From positions 12,418,001-12,482,000 of the forward strand of contig JAZBRS010000037.1 of NCBI GenBank assembly GCA_037176725.1: a stretch of DNA of 64,000 nucleotides, in the 5' to 3' direction. Positions within the stretch are counted from its first letter, which is position 1, and every line of letters starts with the position of its first letter. The notes beneath the pieces were generated by a model. That model had not been told where the DNA came from. It saw only the letters and a program-made list of their open reading frames with translations, and made no database searches. Positions 43,691-54,900 of this stretch are shown here, one piece after another. The translations under genes and the position numbers were made by a program. The DNA comes from Posidonia oceanica (taxonomy: Eukaryota; Streptophyta; Magnoliopsida; Alismatales; Posidoniaceae).

Positions 43691-46666
43691 CCTCGGAAAA
43701 GCCATGCAAATGCAAGAATGCAGAAAAAGGCTAGAAGAGGCCAAAGGGGAGGCAAAACAACGTGTGTGTAAGAACAGACGTCGTTTAGGACCACTCAGAG
43801 TAGGTGTGAAGACCTACGGAGGGGATAGTGTGCAAACGGAGGGATTGCCACCTCTTTGCGACTGTTTCCCGCTGAACCATTCCACGGTGTGTCTCGCACG
43901 CTGCCCAAAGCTCGCGATGCGATCGGATCGTGGAAAAGGGGGAAGAAAGTCACATTAAATGGCAAATCCAGGAAGAATGCAACACAAAACACACGAGGAA
44001 ACGCGAAACGAGGATCTGAATAGACAAGCAGGAAGGGGAAGTCCTATTCTACATGGTCAAAGAGATAGAAAGCAAAAACGAGGAAAACTGTGCAAATGGC
44101 AGGCAAATGCAATGCAGGGGTTCAGGAGGACATACCTGGAAATCCGGGAGCCTGATCTGAGATCTGTCTGGTCCATGCTGAAGAGCGCTTCGCTGCGGTC
44201 GCCTGGGCAGCTTACTTGAGAAGATCCAACGGCTGGATTGGAAGATATCGCAGCTCCAAGGCAGAAGGGCCAGAACAGGGGAGAAGAACAGATCTAGGTG
44301 TTCGGGAGGTCCTAGGGATGTGTAAAAGGTCCTCCCAAGTGAAAGGGAGCTAAAAGTGCTTGGTGTGTGCAAAGGGGATGCTAATATGCAAGACTAGATG
44401 AATGCAGGATGCATGCAAAAGTAAGAAAAAGCAAAGAGAAGTAACTGGGAAAAACCAGGAGTTCAGAAGGCATTTTGGAAAAGAAAAGGGGCTAAAAATG
44501 CAAATTTTCCGGAAAACAGGGGTCCATGGGAAAGGATTTTGAAAACAGGGGAGGACAAAGGTCCATTTTGCAAAAAACTAGGCTCAGAAAGGTGTTTTGA
44601 AAAGAGGGTATGCTTTGAAAGAGGTTTTAAAAGCAGAAAGGGATCAGAAAGCAACTTTAAGAAAACTGGGGTCTAAAATGCAAATTTTCCAGAAAACAAG
44701 GTTCCAGGGAGTCTGGGAATACTAGTGGAAGGTCTATATGCAATTTGGTAGGCATAGGGGCTAGAATGCAACCTAGGGGCAAAATGGTCTTTTCACATGA
44801 TTTTTTAAAAGATGCAAGGACCTATGTGTGATTTTGAAATTATGCAGGGGCAAAAATGCAATTTAATATGGAAAACATGCTCTGAAATTACTGACCATGG
44901 ACTGATATGCAATTTTTTGAAAATGCAGGGTTGAAAATGCAATGCAATAAGCTAAAATGTATGCAAAATGATTACTGTGCATTTAAAAAGGACCTATATG
45001 CAAAAATGAAAAAACAGAGGGGCAAAAGTGCAATGCAGTATGCAAAAAACAAAAATAAAAGCTAAGTTCCTACAGTGCATGGACCTACATGCAAAATCAG
45101 AAACATGCAGGGACTTAGAATGCAATGCAGTATGGTAAAATGAATGCAATTAAATTAACTGATTTAAGACAGGACCTATGTGCAAAAATTGAAAACAGAG
45201 GTACTAAACTGCAAAATTAAATAACAGCACAGCACAGTAACAGGACTAAAAGGCAAATATAGAAAAGCAAGAATAAGAATTGCAATTTAGCATGGTTTTT
45301 AATTAAAAACTAAGCATATTAAATGAACAGAGGACTGAAGTGCAAAAATTGAAAAACTTAAGGCAGATATGCAATATTTACACCTAAAACTATATAACAA
45401 AAGAAATAAATGAACAGTAGCTCGTCGACGGCGACGAGCACTGTAGCAGAAAGCTTCCAGAGCTCGTGGCCGCCGACAGGGGAGGCTGAGGATGCGCGGG
45501 ACTGGCGGAGGGCGTGGCCGGCGACCGTGCGGAGCTCAGGGAACCAACCGGGGACCTTCCTGCTGGTCGGAGCGTCTGGAGGAATAGCAGCCGGCGCCGG
45601 AGAAGAGACGCTGTCCGGCGAGTCGAGGACGGAGCAGGAGGACCGGAAAATCTATTCTAAAGGCTGGGGAAGCAAGAGAAGAAGAAGAGGAAGCTAAGGG
45701 AAGCAATGGTTACCTTTTTCCACGCTTGAGATGTCCTCCCGACGTCGGCAGCTTCAGCAGTCGCCGGTGAAGGCCGTCCGGTCGCTGCGGGCGTCGCCGG
45801 CTGCTCGCGAAGATTGGAACCGCTTCAGAACGTCCCTCCGGTGCTTCCCAGGTGGTCAGACGTGAGCTGCGAAGACTGGAGGGAAATCCGGTAGGTTGTG
45901 GGTTCAGGGTGGCAGCTGGAGGTCGGGGGGAGTTGTTGCTGCTCGTCTGGTGGAGTGAAGCCCTCCGGGAGGTTGCTGGAAGTCTGGCGAGTGACGTTGG
46001 ATGCTTGGAGAGGGTTTCTGGAAGGCGTGGAGTGGAATTGGAGCTGGGTCGAATTTCTAGTCAGTGGCTGATGCAGGTGTTTGTTGTGTTGTTTGGGATC
46101 TGTGGTGAGAGTTAGGGCCGGAGGTCTGGGGCTCTGGAAAGGTGGGATGCTGGTGAATGTCTGGGTGGATTTTGGTGGGATCTGGTGGACGGGAGTGAAG
46201 GGTATTGGGAAATGGGTTCAGGTCGGGGGCAGTTGGCTTTCAGAGGGATTAGGTAGTGATTTGGGTGGTGGAATGGCCGGGAGATGGTGAAGGGAACTGG
46301 CTGTGTGTTGGGTGAAGTTGGGGGAGTAATTGGGAGAAAGATGGAGGCCTGAAGTGGTGCTGGGGTATTGGAAAAGAAAGAAGGAAGTTTGCTGAATTTT
46401 TCAGAGAAGAAAAGAGGAGGACTGGGTGGGGGGATTAGGCTCTGATGAGGGCTTCTCTCTCCGGGATGCCAAGGCCTCCCTCAGACACTCTCTTCTCCTC
46501 TCTCTTTTCTCTGGAATTGAAAGAAGTGCAGAGGAGAAGGAAGGTCGCACAGGTGGAAGGAGAATTCGGATTCTGGCCTCTCTCTGGGTTTGCTCTGATT
46601 GCTCTGGATTGCTCACTCTGGCTCGCTCACACTGGTTCTCCTTTTTTTGGATTGAAGGAATGGACG

Positions 46667-46678
46667 GCTTATATCCGG
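46667..46678 (-). promoter_or_regulatory. Candidate TATA box in B 5' LTR
   Basis: The minus strand reads CCGGATATAAGCC, about 1.87 kb into the LTR. The aligned place in L2 (8171..8178) reads GGATAAAACC. If correct, U3 is about 1.85 kb and R plus U5 about 3.9 kb. Suggestive only. Confidence 0.4.
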
Positions 46679-48545
46679 AGGGGACGCTGCTGGGCGCGAG
46701 CTGAGAATTCAAAGTCGGCCGGCGGTTACTGCAGCGGAGGGGACGGGGCGACCGGCTCCGGATTTGGTGCTGAGATGGAGGAGACGGCAGGCTGCTGTAG
46801 ACTGAAATGATGGAGCTTCAAAATTCAAATGGGAGGAGGGAATGGCAGCCGACCGTCGTGGGAAGAATTGCAGAAGAAATTTGCAGAAGGAGAAGGAGGA
46901 AGACGGAGTGCGTGGGCCGGACTGTGGGCCGAAGGAAGAAAACAAAAATAGAAATAAAAAGAAGAAACGGGCCACAGGGCCCAGTAACGAAAAGAAAGAA
47001 AGAAAGAGAGAAGTGAGAAGGAAAGAGAGGGTAGAATGGGGAAATAAAATAATTAAAAATAAACTAAAAATAAATAAAAATATTAGAAGAGTTGTACTGT
47101 AGATTAGGATTTTAATTAAGATTTTTAATGGTTATTTTGAATTGATTAATGTGTTTTGGGCTTGATTAGGGTTTTAGGGCTTTGGTTTTGTTTTTAATTG
47201 GTTTTCACTTGATTAAATGTTTGTTAAACCCTTTTTAAATTGTTTTAAAAATGGTGTTTCCCTCGTTGGACACTTAGAATATTGATTAGGATTTTTTAGG
47301 ATTTAATTTCGTATTAATCAGGGTTGGTTTTGAGTTTTTAAGTTTTAGTCTTCTTAGGGTTTCTTCCTTTTAAGTCTTTTAAGTTATGTTTGGATTTTTA
47401 TTTATTGGTTTTTTCTTGAAGTTTTTAGTTGGAATTTTCTGGTTTGATAGGGTGTTTTTTATGTCTTTCAGATGTGTTTTTCTTTTCTTTTTTAATTAAG
47501 TTTTTTACTTGTTTTTCTTATGTTTATTAAGTTAAGTCTTTTGCCTTCTTTAATTACTTGTTTTAGTGTTTGATTTTTAATTCTTCTTTTTGGGTTTGTT
47601 TTTTAATTCTTCTGATGGGTTTTTACCTTTGGTGGGTTTTGATTTTATTTTAGCTTTTTCCTTGATTTTTCAGTGTTTTCTTTTGATTTGTTTTGCATTT
47701 TTTAGTTTGCATGTTTGGTTTTCTTTTTAGCTTGCTTTAGTTAAGTTTAAGTTGTTAATTGCTTTTTTAACATTTTTTTAATTGTTTTTCTTAGGGTTCT
47801 GATTTGTTCCTTTTATGTTTTGAGGTTTTACAGATTTTTATGGGTTTTTGTGGATTTTTGCAAGAGGGAGAAAAGGAAAAGAGAAGGAAGAAAGAAATGG
47901 AAAAAAGAGGGAAATAAGAGGAAAAGAGATAGGTTGGAGGAAAACGATTTTTAAAATTCAGAAAAAGTGTTAAAAATAAAGTAAAAATAGGGATAAGATA
48001 GAGGAAGGATAGAAGCACGGAGGGGGCCCACAGCCAGACCAGAAAAGGGATAAGAAGGGGATGAAAAGAGAGATGATAATCAGGAGAGAAAGAGGAGAGA
48101 GAAAATGATAATCCCGGAGAGAGAAGAGGATAATTTGGGTGAAAGAGGGTCTTAAAGGTCTTGGAATGGGGTGAGAATTGGTGAGTGGGTAGTCTAGGGT
48201 TTGAAGTGTTAGTTCTGAAGTTTTGGTCTGATTCTAAGGAGGTTTTGCAGGAGTTTCAAGGTGTAGAAGAAGGGTAGTTTCTCCTAAGTTTTCTAGGGTT
48301 TTGGGAATGGGTTAGGTTTGGAAATTCCTAGGTCTTTGGGTAGGTTTGTTGAGTGGATAGTGGTGGGTTTTCCTATGGATTTTGGTTAGGTTTTGAGGTT
48401 GGGAAGGGGGGTAAAGGTTTAGGTCAAAATGGGCTGTTTTTGAAGGGTAGAGAGGAGGATTAGGGTTAGGGTTTGGTTGGGGTTTGATCCAGCAATCACC
48501 AAGAGGGCTCCAAGGGTCCAAGCCTGCCGAGATGGGGTGTCAACA

Positions 48546-48765
48546 CTGGCAGCTGACTTAGTTGCCTCCCCAGCTGGCAACTAACTTAGTTCAGATCATT
48601 TATAGCCTACGACAGTTAGTCGCCTCCTAACGTGGCGCCTAACTTAGTCGCCTCCCCAGTTGGCAACTGACTTAGTTGCCTCCCCAACTGGCAACTGACG
48701 TAGTTGCCTCCCCAGCTGGCAATTGACTTAGTTGCCTCCCCAGCTGGCAACTAGCAAGCTCTGGT
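48546..48765 (-). repeat. 28-bp hairpin array in G LTR, right part
   Basis: About six units of 28 bp with stem AGTTGCC-tccccaact-GGCAACT (48674..48696) and variants such as TTAGTCGCC ... GGCGCCTAA (48617..48645). Same array as 20217..20532. Confidence 0.85.
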
Positions 48766-49108
48766 CATTTCTAGCCCTAGCTTTTTGGTTTTGCCCAGAG
48801 AAAACAAGATAAAGAGCCGGGAAACTTCAGATATCTCATGAAATCATAAAAACATCTTCTTTGACTCAAATTTGCCACAGATTTGAGTGGGATAAAGTGT
48901 GCTCAAGGTACTCGGACTTGCCATGAGTCTGAGTGCATCAGCTCTGCCACAGCCAATGACCTTAAGTTAAGTAGGATCAAGCATTGTTTTTAAGCAGATC
49001 ATGGAAACTCTGGAAAATATGTTATTGAGCCTTAGTTGTGTGATCTGGGTGCCTCAGAAGTTCCTATCCTCTATGAACTTTGGGAAATGCGAAAATGGGA
49101 TATCTACA
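48546..49108 (-). repeat. Element G LTR, right segment (LTR 5' end)
   Basis: The minus strand begins TGTAGATATCCCATTTTCGC at 49108. It continues into G 20532 once element B and one CTGGC copy are removed. The flank after 49108 is CCACC, followed by element C sequence. The 28-bp hairpin array occupies 48546..48765. Confidence 0.75.
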
Positions 49109-49578
49109 CCACCAACAAGTTAGGACTTTGAGTAGAGTCCAGTGAGTCAGGGACCACTCTCTTCCTCTACAGCAGGCACTAAGCACTCCATATGCTGAGG
49201 GCAAAGCATATCAATCATAAATCTTGCATATCTGCATCACCAATCATCCCTTTCCTTCTATCATTCCACTCTACAAGACTTGCCTCAGCACTGAGACAGT
49301 ACTCCTACCGAGCACATGTTGACCTCTTCCGAGTTACACTAGTCCAGAGCTCCTGCCAGCCCCTACCTGTGCAGGCAGAATCCCCTTTGTTTGAATATAC
49401 TTAAGTCTCTACATTTTGATTGCTAACTACTGAACATATTGAACTGCTTTACTAGCTTCGGAATCTACTTCCTTATCAGTGAGTGATTTTATGCTTGTAT
49501 GTGATCTAATAATCCACAGCCTTGGTGACAGGTACCTGAAGATTCTGCAACAGCTGTTTGCATTCTCCCTTTTGTGCA
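49109..49578 (+). other. Element C spacer upstream of DUF7745
   Basis: Non-coding. It begins CCACCAACAAGTTAGGA, matching A at 2770, and follows A's spacer to the DUF7745 start. C's gag-pol is therefore expected on the other side of element G, off-window. Confidence 0.65.
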
Positions 49579-50781
49579 ATGGGTTTCCCCACCTTAGTGA
49601 CCTCGATGCATTGCTCCAAGACCCTATGAAAGTGGATCGGCAAGCTCGCCGAGGGCGACCGTGAGATTTTGCGCACATGGGGCATATCGTCCAAGCTTCT
49701 AAGGGTTGCTGATGTGGAGGTGAGCCGACATATCCTATGCACTGCTGTAAGATTCTGGAAGCCAGCGCATCATGTTTTCCACTTCGAAAGAACGGAGCTA
49801 ATGCCCACGTTGGAGGAAGTATGCTGAATCTGCGGCTTCTCCAAGATCATGGGACTGACTGTGTTCATGAGGCGTGATGGCTATGCTGCAGTTTTGAGCC
49901 AGCTAACTAGACTCTCCACAATGGACTGCCAGCAAAGATTGGTTTGCACCAACGGGCTTGCGCACATGCTTCGCCTGGGAAACTTCGATGAAGCTGCCGA
50001 GAAGCGTGCAAAGCTCGGAGATGAACTGTGGCTCAGGGGATTTGTCACCCGCTTCCTAGGCGAGTTGATTTTTAGCCATGGTCGGATGATAGTTGCAATC
50101 GAAGTCGCTGAAATTGTGCTTGCTGTGGTGACCCAGCAGATTGACCTAGCACCAGTCGTCTTGGCAAAGACTTATCGCAGACTGGACCGCGTCTCACATC
50201 ACTACCGCCACTTCTACGGCTACGGGGCCCTGGTACAGATTTGGCTATCTAGGCACCTAGAGATGGATATTCTGCGCCCTCAAAGGCATGCCATCGAAAC
50301 ATACTGTGATAGTGGCCACGCCAAGACTATCAAAAGCATCCCAGAAGAATACGGGAAGCTATCAGGGCTAACTGATGATGCGGTAACCTGGCGTATCAGC
50401 CCATCAATTGCTGAGCCATTCACAGTCCTCTTTGGCACTCGCGACATGTGACTTGTCATGCTGCCAGGATTCATTGGGGGTGTGGAGTACCACCCCATCC
50501 AGGTCATGAGACAATTCGGCTTCTGACAGGGTGCCTTTGTTGATAACACAGCACCTAGACTCCTGCGGCCCTATCCTCTCAATTCAACGGCCGCTACAAT
50601 AGAGCTAGCTGACCTAATGCAACATGGAGTGCAGTCGACGGACATCGTAGCTGCAAAAGGCTTAGGATGCACTCTTGAGTACATGAGTGAGGTGTAGGGA
50701 CTCTGGTCCATCAACGAGATCCCGCCTGCCGCCCTCTTGTTCCCTGACTCCAGGAGATCAAAGAAGGCCCGAATCAGCTAG
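49579..50781 (+). pseudogene. DUF7745-like accessory gene of element C, decayed
   Basis: From an ATG at 49579 to TAG 50779..50781: 1203 nt, exactly the length of the intact copy in element B, with no net indel. There are five in-frame stops: TGA 49627, TGA 49825, TGA 50449, TGA 50524 and TAG 50695. Four correspond to Arg in B and one to Gln. The longest open part (49828..50451) keeps VLAKTYRRLDRV, WLSRHLEMD and the domain core. It lies in the plus-strand element C, between the spacer and a hairpin array. Nonfunctional as a protein. Confidence 0.88.
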
Positions 50782-51284
50782 GGCATTTGTGCAGCTGCTT
50801 GTTTAGTTTTTTTCCTAAATTATGCTGTATCTTTTGGCCTGCCACAGGCATGTAACTTAAAGCTCAATCATTACAAAGATATTTTGTGCCATCTGCTGGT
50901 GTTTCAAGACTGCTCAATGTATATCATGTTCTTGCCAATCATGCCTCAGGGCCCCTAGCCAGACTTCCTGCCAAAATGATGCAGGAGAACTCCTCCGTAA
51001 TCAATCCAGATGCTTGAATCTTTGTAGACCCGCACCGTCAAATCAAGCGAACCCGCTGAGTGCTCTCACCTGGATCTTCCTCAGTGGGCTGGTACCCCCT
51101 AACTACTCGCTTGACAAATGCGTCAGTTTTGTCCATATCCTTCGTTTTTCGATGCCAAGGGCACTTCGACTGTCCCCTGGTATCATCCTGATACCAGGGT
51201 CATCTTTTTTTAGCTGCCCTATGATATCATTTCCCCCATCTTTCCCCGTCGATATACCTAGATGTCACGGGTTCCCATCTATCT
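50782..51284 (+). other. Element C spacer after DUF7745, with hairpin
   Basis: Non-coding. The hairpin CCCTGGTATC-atcct-GATACCAGGG (51175..51199) is perfect over 10 bp and matches hairpins at 28764 and 29337 in B (inverted) and a weak one at 4822 in A. Confidence 0.7.
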
Positions 51285-51775
51285 CTGGCTGATAAGTCCA
51301 ATATCTTATCATCTGCACTTGCAATCCCTGGCTGATGCTCCGAAACCATCCATCTCTGGCCGATAAGTCCGATATCTTATCATTTGCACTTGCAATCCCC
51401 GACTGATGCTCCGAAACCATCTATCTCTGGCCGATAAGTCCGATATCTTATCATTCGCAATTGCACCTTTCGACTGATGTCCAGTAACCATCACCTTTCG
51501 GCTGATGCCCAGTAACCATCACTCTTCCGTTGATGCTCCGGAACCATCACCTTTCGGCTGATGCCCAGTAACCATCACTCTTCGGTTGATGCTCCGGAAC
51601 CATCACCTTCTAGCTGATAAGTCTGATATTCTATCATCAAATCTCAGGCTGATGCTCCCAAACCATCTATCTCTGGCCAATAAGTCTGATATCTTATCAT
51701 CTGCAATTGCAACCACCCGGCTGATGATCCGAAACTCATCACTTTTGGCCGATAAGTCCGAAAACTTATCACATC
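51285..51775 (+). repeat. Hairpin-repeat array of element C
   Basis: Mixed units: GATAAG-tccgatat-CTTATC, GATG-ctccgaaac-CATC (51334..51350), GATG-cccagtaac-CATC and GATGA-tccgaaac-TCATC. Shorter than the arrays of A and B, and richer in GATG/CATC stems. Confidence 0.88.
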
Positions 51776-51905
51776 CTTCGTGCGACTTTGTTCCAAGTAG
51801 ACGAAGTCCCGCATACCTTCCCGGCGGGAGAGGATGCCCCTCTCCTCTCGCGGTTCTCGAGATTTTTGCCCCTTCTGCGTGGCCCTAGCCGCTTCACTTG
51901 CTCCC
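51776..51905 (+). other. Element C internal region left of L6
   Basis: Matches A 5867..5990. It ends with CTCCC (51901..51905), which is duplicated at 58102..58106 around the L6 insertion. Confidence 0.75.
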
Positions 51906-54900
51906 TATGAATGCGCCTTTTCCCTTTTAAGTTCAGATCGAAGGGGGTCCGAAAGAGAGAGGTTTTCACGGATGGAGCGACGCGAAGAAGGGAAAGATAA
52001 AGAAGAAAGGGAGTCGCCACCTAGTCTATTCAATCGGGAGATGAGGAAAACCAGGGAAATACATGAAAAACATGCAAAACCACACAAGAAGATGCAGTTC
52101 AATGCAAATGCTATGCAGAGGAGATATCTCGTACCAAGGACGAGGGCAAAAGGGTCATTGCGGGCTAGAGAAAGGGTAAGGACTCCTGTTACGCGTGGGG
52201 AAGGTGTTAGGCACCCCTGACACGCCCGAGAAGCGGTCTTTTTAGGCTTATGCTCGCTTTTGAAGGGAAATGCATGCTTTGAATGCCTAAGTGCCATGAA
52301 TGCCTAATTGGATGCTCAGAGGTGTGCTCTAAGTGATGGAATGTGTGCAAGGAATTAAACATGTAGTCTAAGTGCTCAGCAGTGCTGTCTGTGTTCCGAA
52401 CCGGGCGAACCCTGGTTCGTGAGAACTCCAAGCAGTAAGCATCACTACCCTATATGCAAATGCAGGCGATAAAACAAAACATCGGTAAAACCAGGCAATG
52501 CGAGCGACATGCAAGAGAAAACATCGTTAAACACGCAAAATGGTGCGAGAAACGGAAATCGACATGCAAAACGGTGTAAGAAACAAAGCAGGCACACAAA
52601 ACGGTGCAAGAAACAAAGCAAGCATGCAAAACGGTGCAAGAAACAAAGCAAGCACGCAAAACGGTGCAAGAAACAAGGTCGACATGCAAAATGGTGCAAG
52701 AAACAAAGTCGGCACACAAAACGGTGCAAGAAACAAAGCAAGCACGCAAAACAGTGCAAGAAACAAGCGAAATAAAACATCAGAGAAGCCACGCAGTGCA
52801 GGGATACGACAAGCAAAGGCGAAAGCAAAACCGGGCGAAAGACAAGCAATGCAATCGTAAAAGCAAAACATCGGAAAAGCCACGCAACGCATGGGTACGA
52901 CAAGCAAAAGCGAAAGCAAATCCAGGCGAGAAATTAAGCGATGCAGAGGTAAAAGCAAAACTTCAAAAAAGCCACACAATGTAGGGGTATGACAAGCAAA
53001 GGGGAAGACTAGACGACATGACGGGCATCAACCGGGCAGTTAGGGCTGCCAGCCTGGATGCAAAGGAGAGATAAGCGATGTGAGTGTAAGAACAGACACC
53101 GGAAGAACCACACAATGCAGGTGTGAAGACCTGCAAAGGGGAAAGGAAGCAAGTGGAGGGATCACCACTATTCTGTGACTGTTTCCCACTAAACCGTCCC
53201 ACGATGTGTCTCGCACGCTGCCCAAAGCTTGCTGTGCAGTCGGATCGTGGGAAAGGGGGAAGAAGACCGCAATCAGTAGCGAATCCAAGGGAAAACTCAA
53301 CCCAAAGACACTAGGAAGAAGCAAAAGGAGGAAGCAAAGCAGATAGGCAAGAGGGGAGGCCCCAATCTACATGTGCAGAAAACAAGACGCGAAAACAGTG
53401 CATGCCATGCAAATGATGTGCAAAAATGCTGTGCAGGAGTTCAGGAGGACTTACCTTGGAGATCTGAAGCCTAATCTGAGAAGTGCTTGGTCTGCATTGA
53501 AGTGCGCTCCACCGGGGTTGTCCAAGGAGCTTGGTTGCGAAGATCTGACGGTTGGATCGGAAGATATGATGGCTTCAAGGCAGGAGGGACAAGAACAGGG
53601 GAGAAGAATGGATCTAAGTGTAAAAGAGGTCCTAGGGGTGTGCAAAATAGGTCCTCCCACGTACATGGGAGCTAGGAATGCTTAAGTGTGTGCAAAGATG
53701 CCAAATGCAAAGATGCATGGGTGCAATGCATGCAAAAAAGTGCAAAAAGGAGCCAAGAATGACTTTTCAGAAAACTTAAGGACCTATATGCAATTTTTGA
53801 AAAAGTTAAGGACCTAAATGCAAGGATTTTGAAAAGTTAGGGGCTTATATGCAAGATTTTTGAAAACTTGGGGGTTTGAATGCAATTAAACAAAATACAA
53901 GGTTTGAAATGCAATTTAATAAGGGAAACATGCATTTAAATGGGTTTTGAAAACATGTGGAGGACTTACATGCAATTTTGAAACATGTAGGGGCCAAAAT
54001 GTAATTTTATAAGGAAAACTGTGATTTTAAATGGTCTGTGAATTAAACAGTGGACCTATGTGCAATTTTGGAATATGCAAGGGCTAAAATGCAATTTATA
54101 AGCAAAAGTATGCATTTAAATGAGTTTTATAACATGCAGAGGACCTATGTGTGATTTTAAAACATGCAGGGTCTAAAATGTAATTTTATAAGGTAAAATG
54201 TTGAAAAATAGATGTTGTGCATGCAAATGAGGGACCTATGTGCAAAAATAAAAAAGTATGGGATGGAAATGCAATGCAGTAAGAAAAGATGGAAAATAAT
54301 GCTTTAATCAACAGATCAGAGGACTAAAAGACAGGATTAAAATGCAATATACTAAGGTAAAATCAGGATATTAAATGAGATTTACAACTAAAGGACTGAA
54401 ATGCAAAAATAAAAAGAAACTGGACTGGAAAATAAAGAGCAATTGGAAAATAAAGAGCATAAAACTTATTTGAACTACTGCAGGACTGATAAGTAAATAA
54501 AATAAACAGCTGGACTAGAAAGTAAATGTGCAGAAACTTAAATGAACTGGAAATGGACTGGAATGTAAATAAAATAAGTGACTGGGCTGGAAATAAAGAA
54601 AAGTAAATAAACTGTAACTGCAGAGGACTAAAAAGAAAATAAAAAAACATGCAGAGCCTGAACTAAAATAAAACTTAAAGAAATATACAACAGGAGGATT
54701 AACATGCAATTAGACAGTTTTTTAGGTTTTTCATGCAATTTCATATGATTTAAATTCAAACTTAAATGATTCTTAAACGATGGCAGGACTGGAAAGCAAT
54801 AAAATAAAAGCATGAGGCGAAAATGCAATATTTGGCAAAAATAGCATAGTAAGAAGAAATAAATGAACAGTGAAATCACAGCAGCCAAGGTCACTGTAGC

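Larger units (their letters stand above)
20533..48545 (-). mobile_element. Element B: complete Tat/Ogre-lineage Ty3-gypsy retrotransposon
   Basis: 28,013 bp, minus strand. The 5' LTR is 42642..48545 and the 3' LTR 20533..26316, flanked by TSD CTGGC (20528..20532 and 48546..48550). On the minus strand the order is LTR, PBS, leader, gag-protease, linker, RT, RNase H, archaeal-type RNase H, integrase, spacer, DUF7745 ORF, spacer with repeats, hairpin array, polypurine tract, LTR. A second RNase H before integrase, a tRNA-Arg PBS and very long LTRs are hallmarks of the Tat/Ogre group. LTR divergence is low: I counted about seven substitutions in the first 590 bp of the terminal (U5) ends. The polyprotein carries nonsense codons and frame breaks, so B is structurally whole but probably needs helper proteins. 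Confidence 0.95.
42642..48545 (-). repeat. 5' LTR of element B (5904 bp)
   Basis: Begins TGTTGACACCCC at 48545 and ends GATCGCTACA at 42642. Hairpin GGTG/CACC at 42968..42980, U5 motif at 42757..42767, minisatellite at about 43294..43690. Nearly identical to 20533..26316 apart from the minisatellite expansion and scattered substitutions. Confidence 0.95.
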
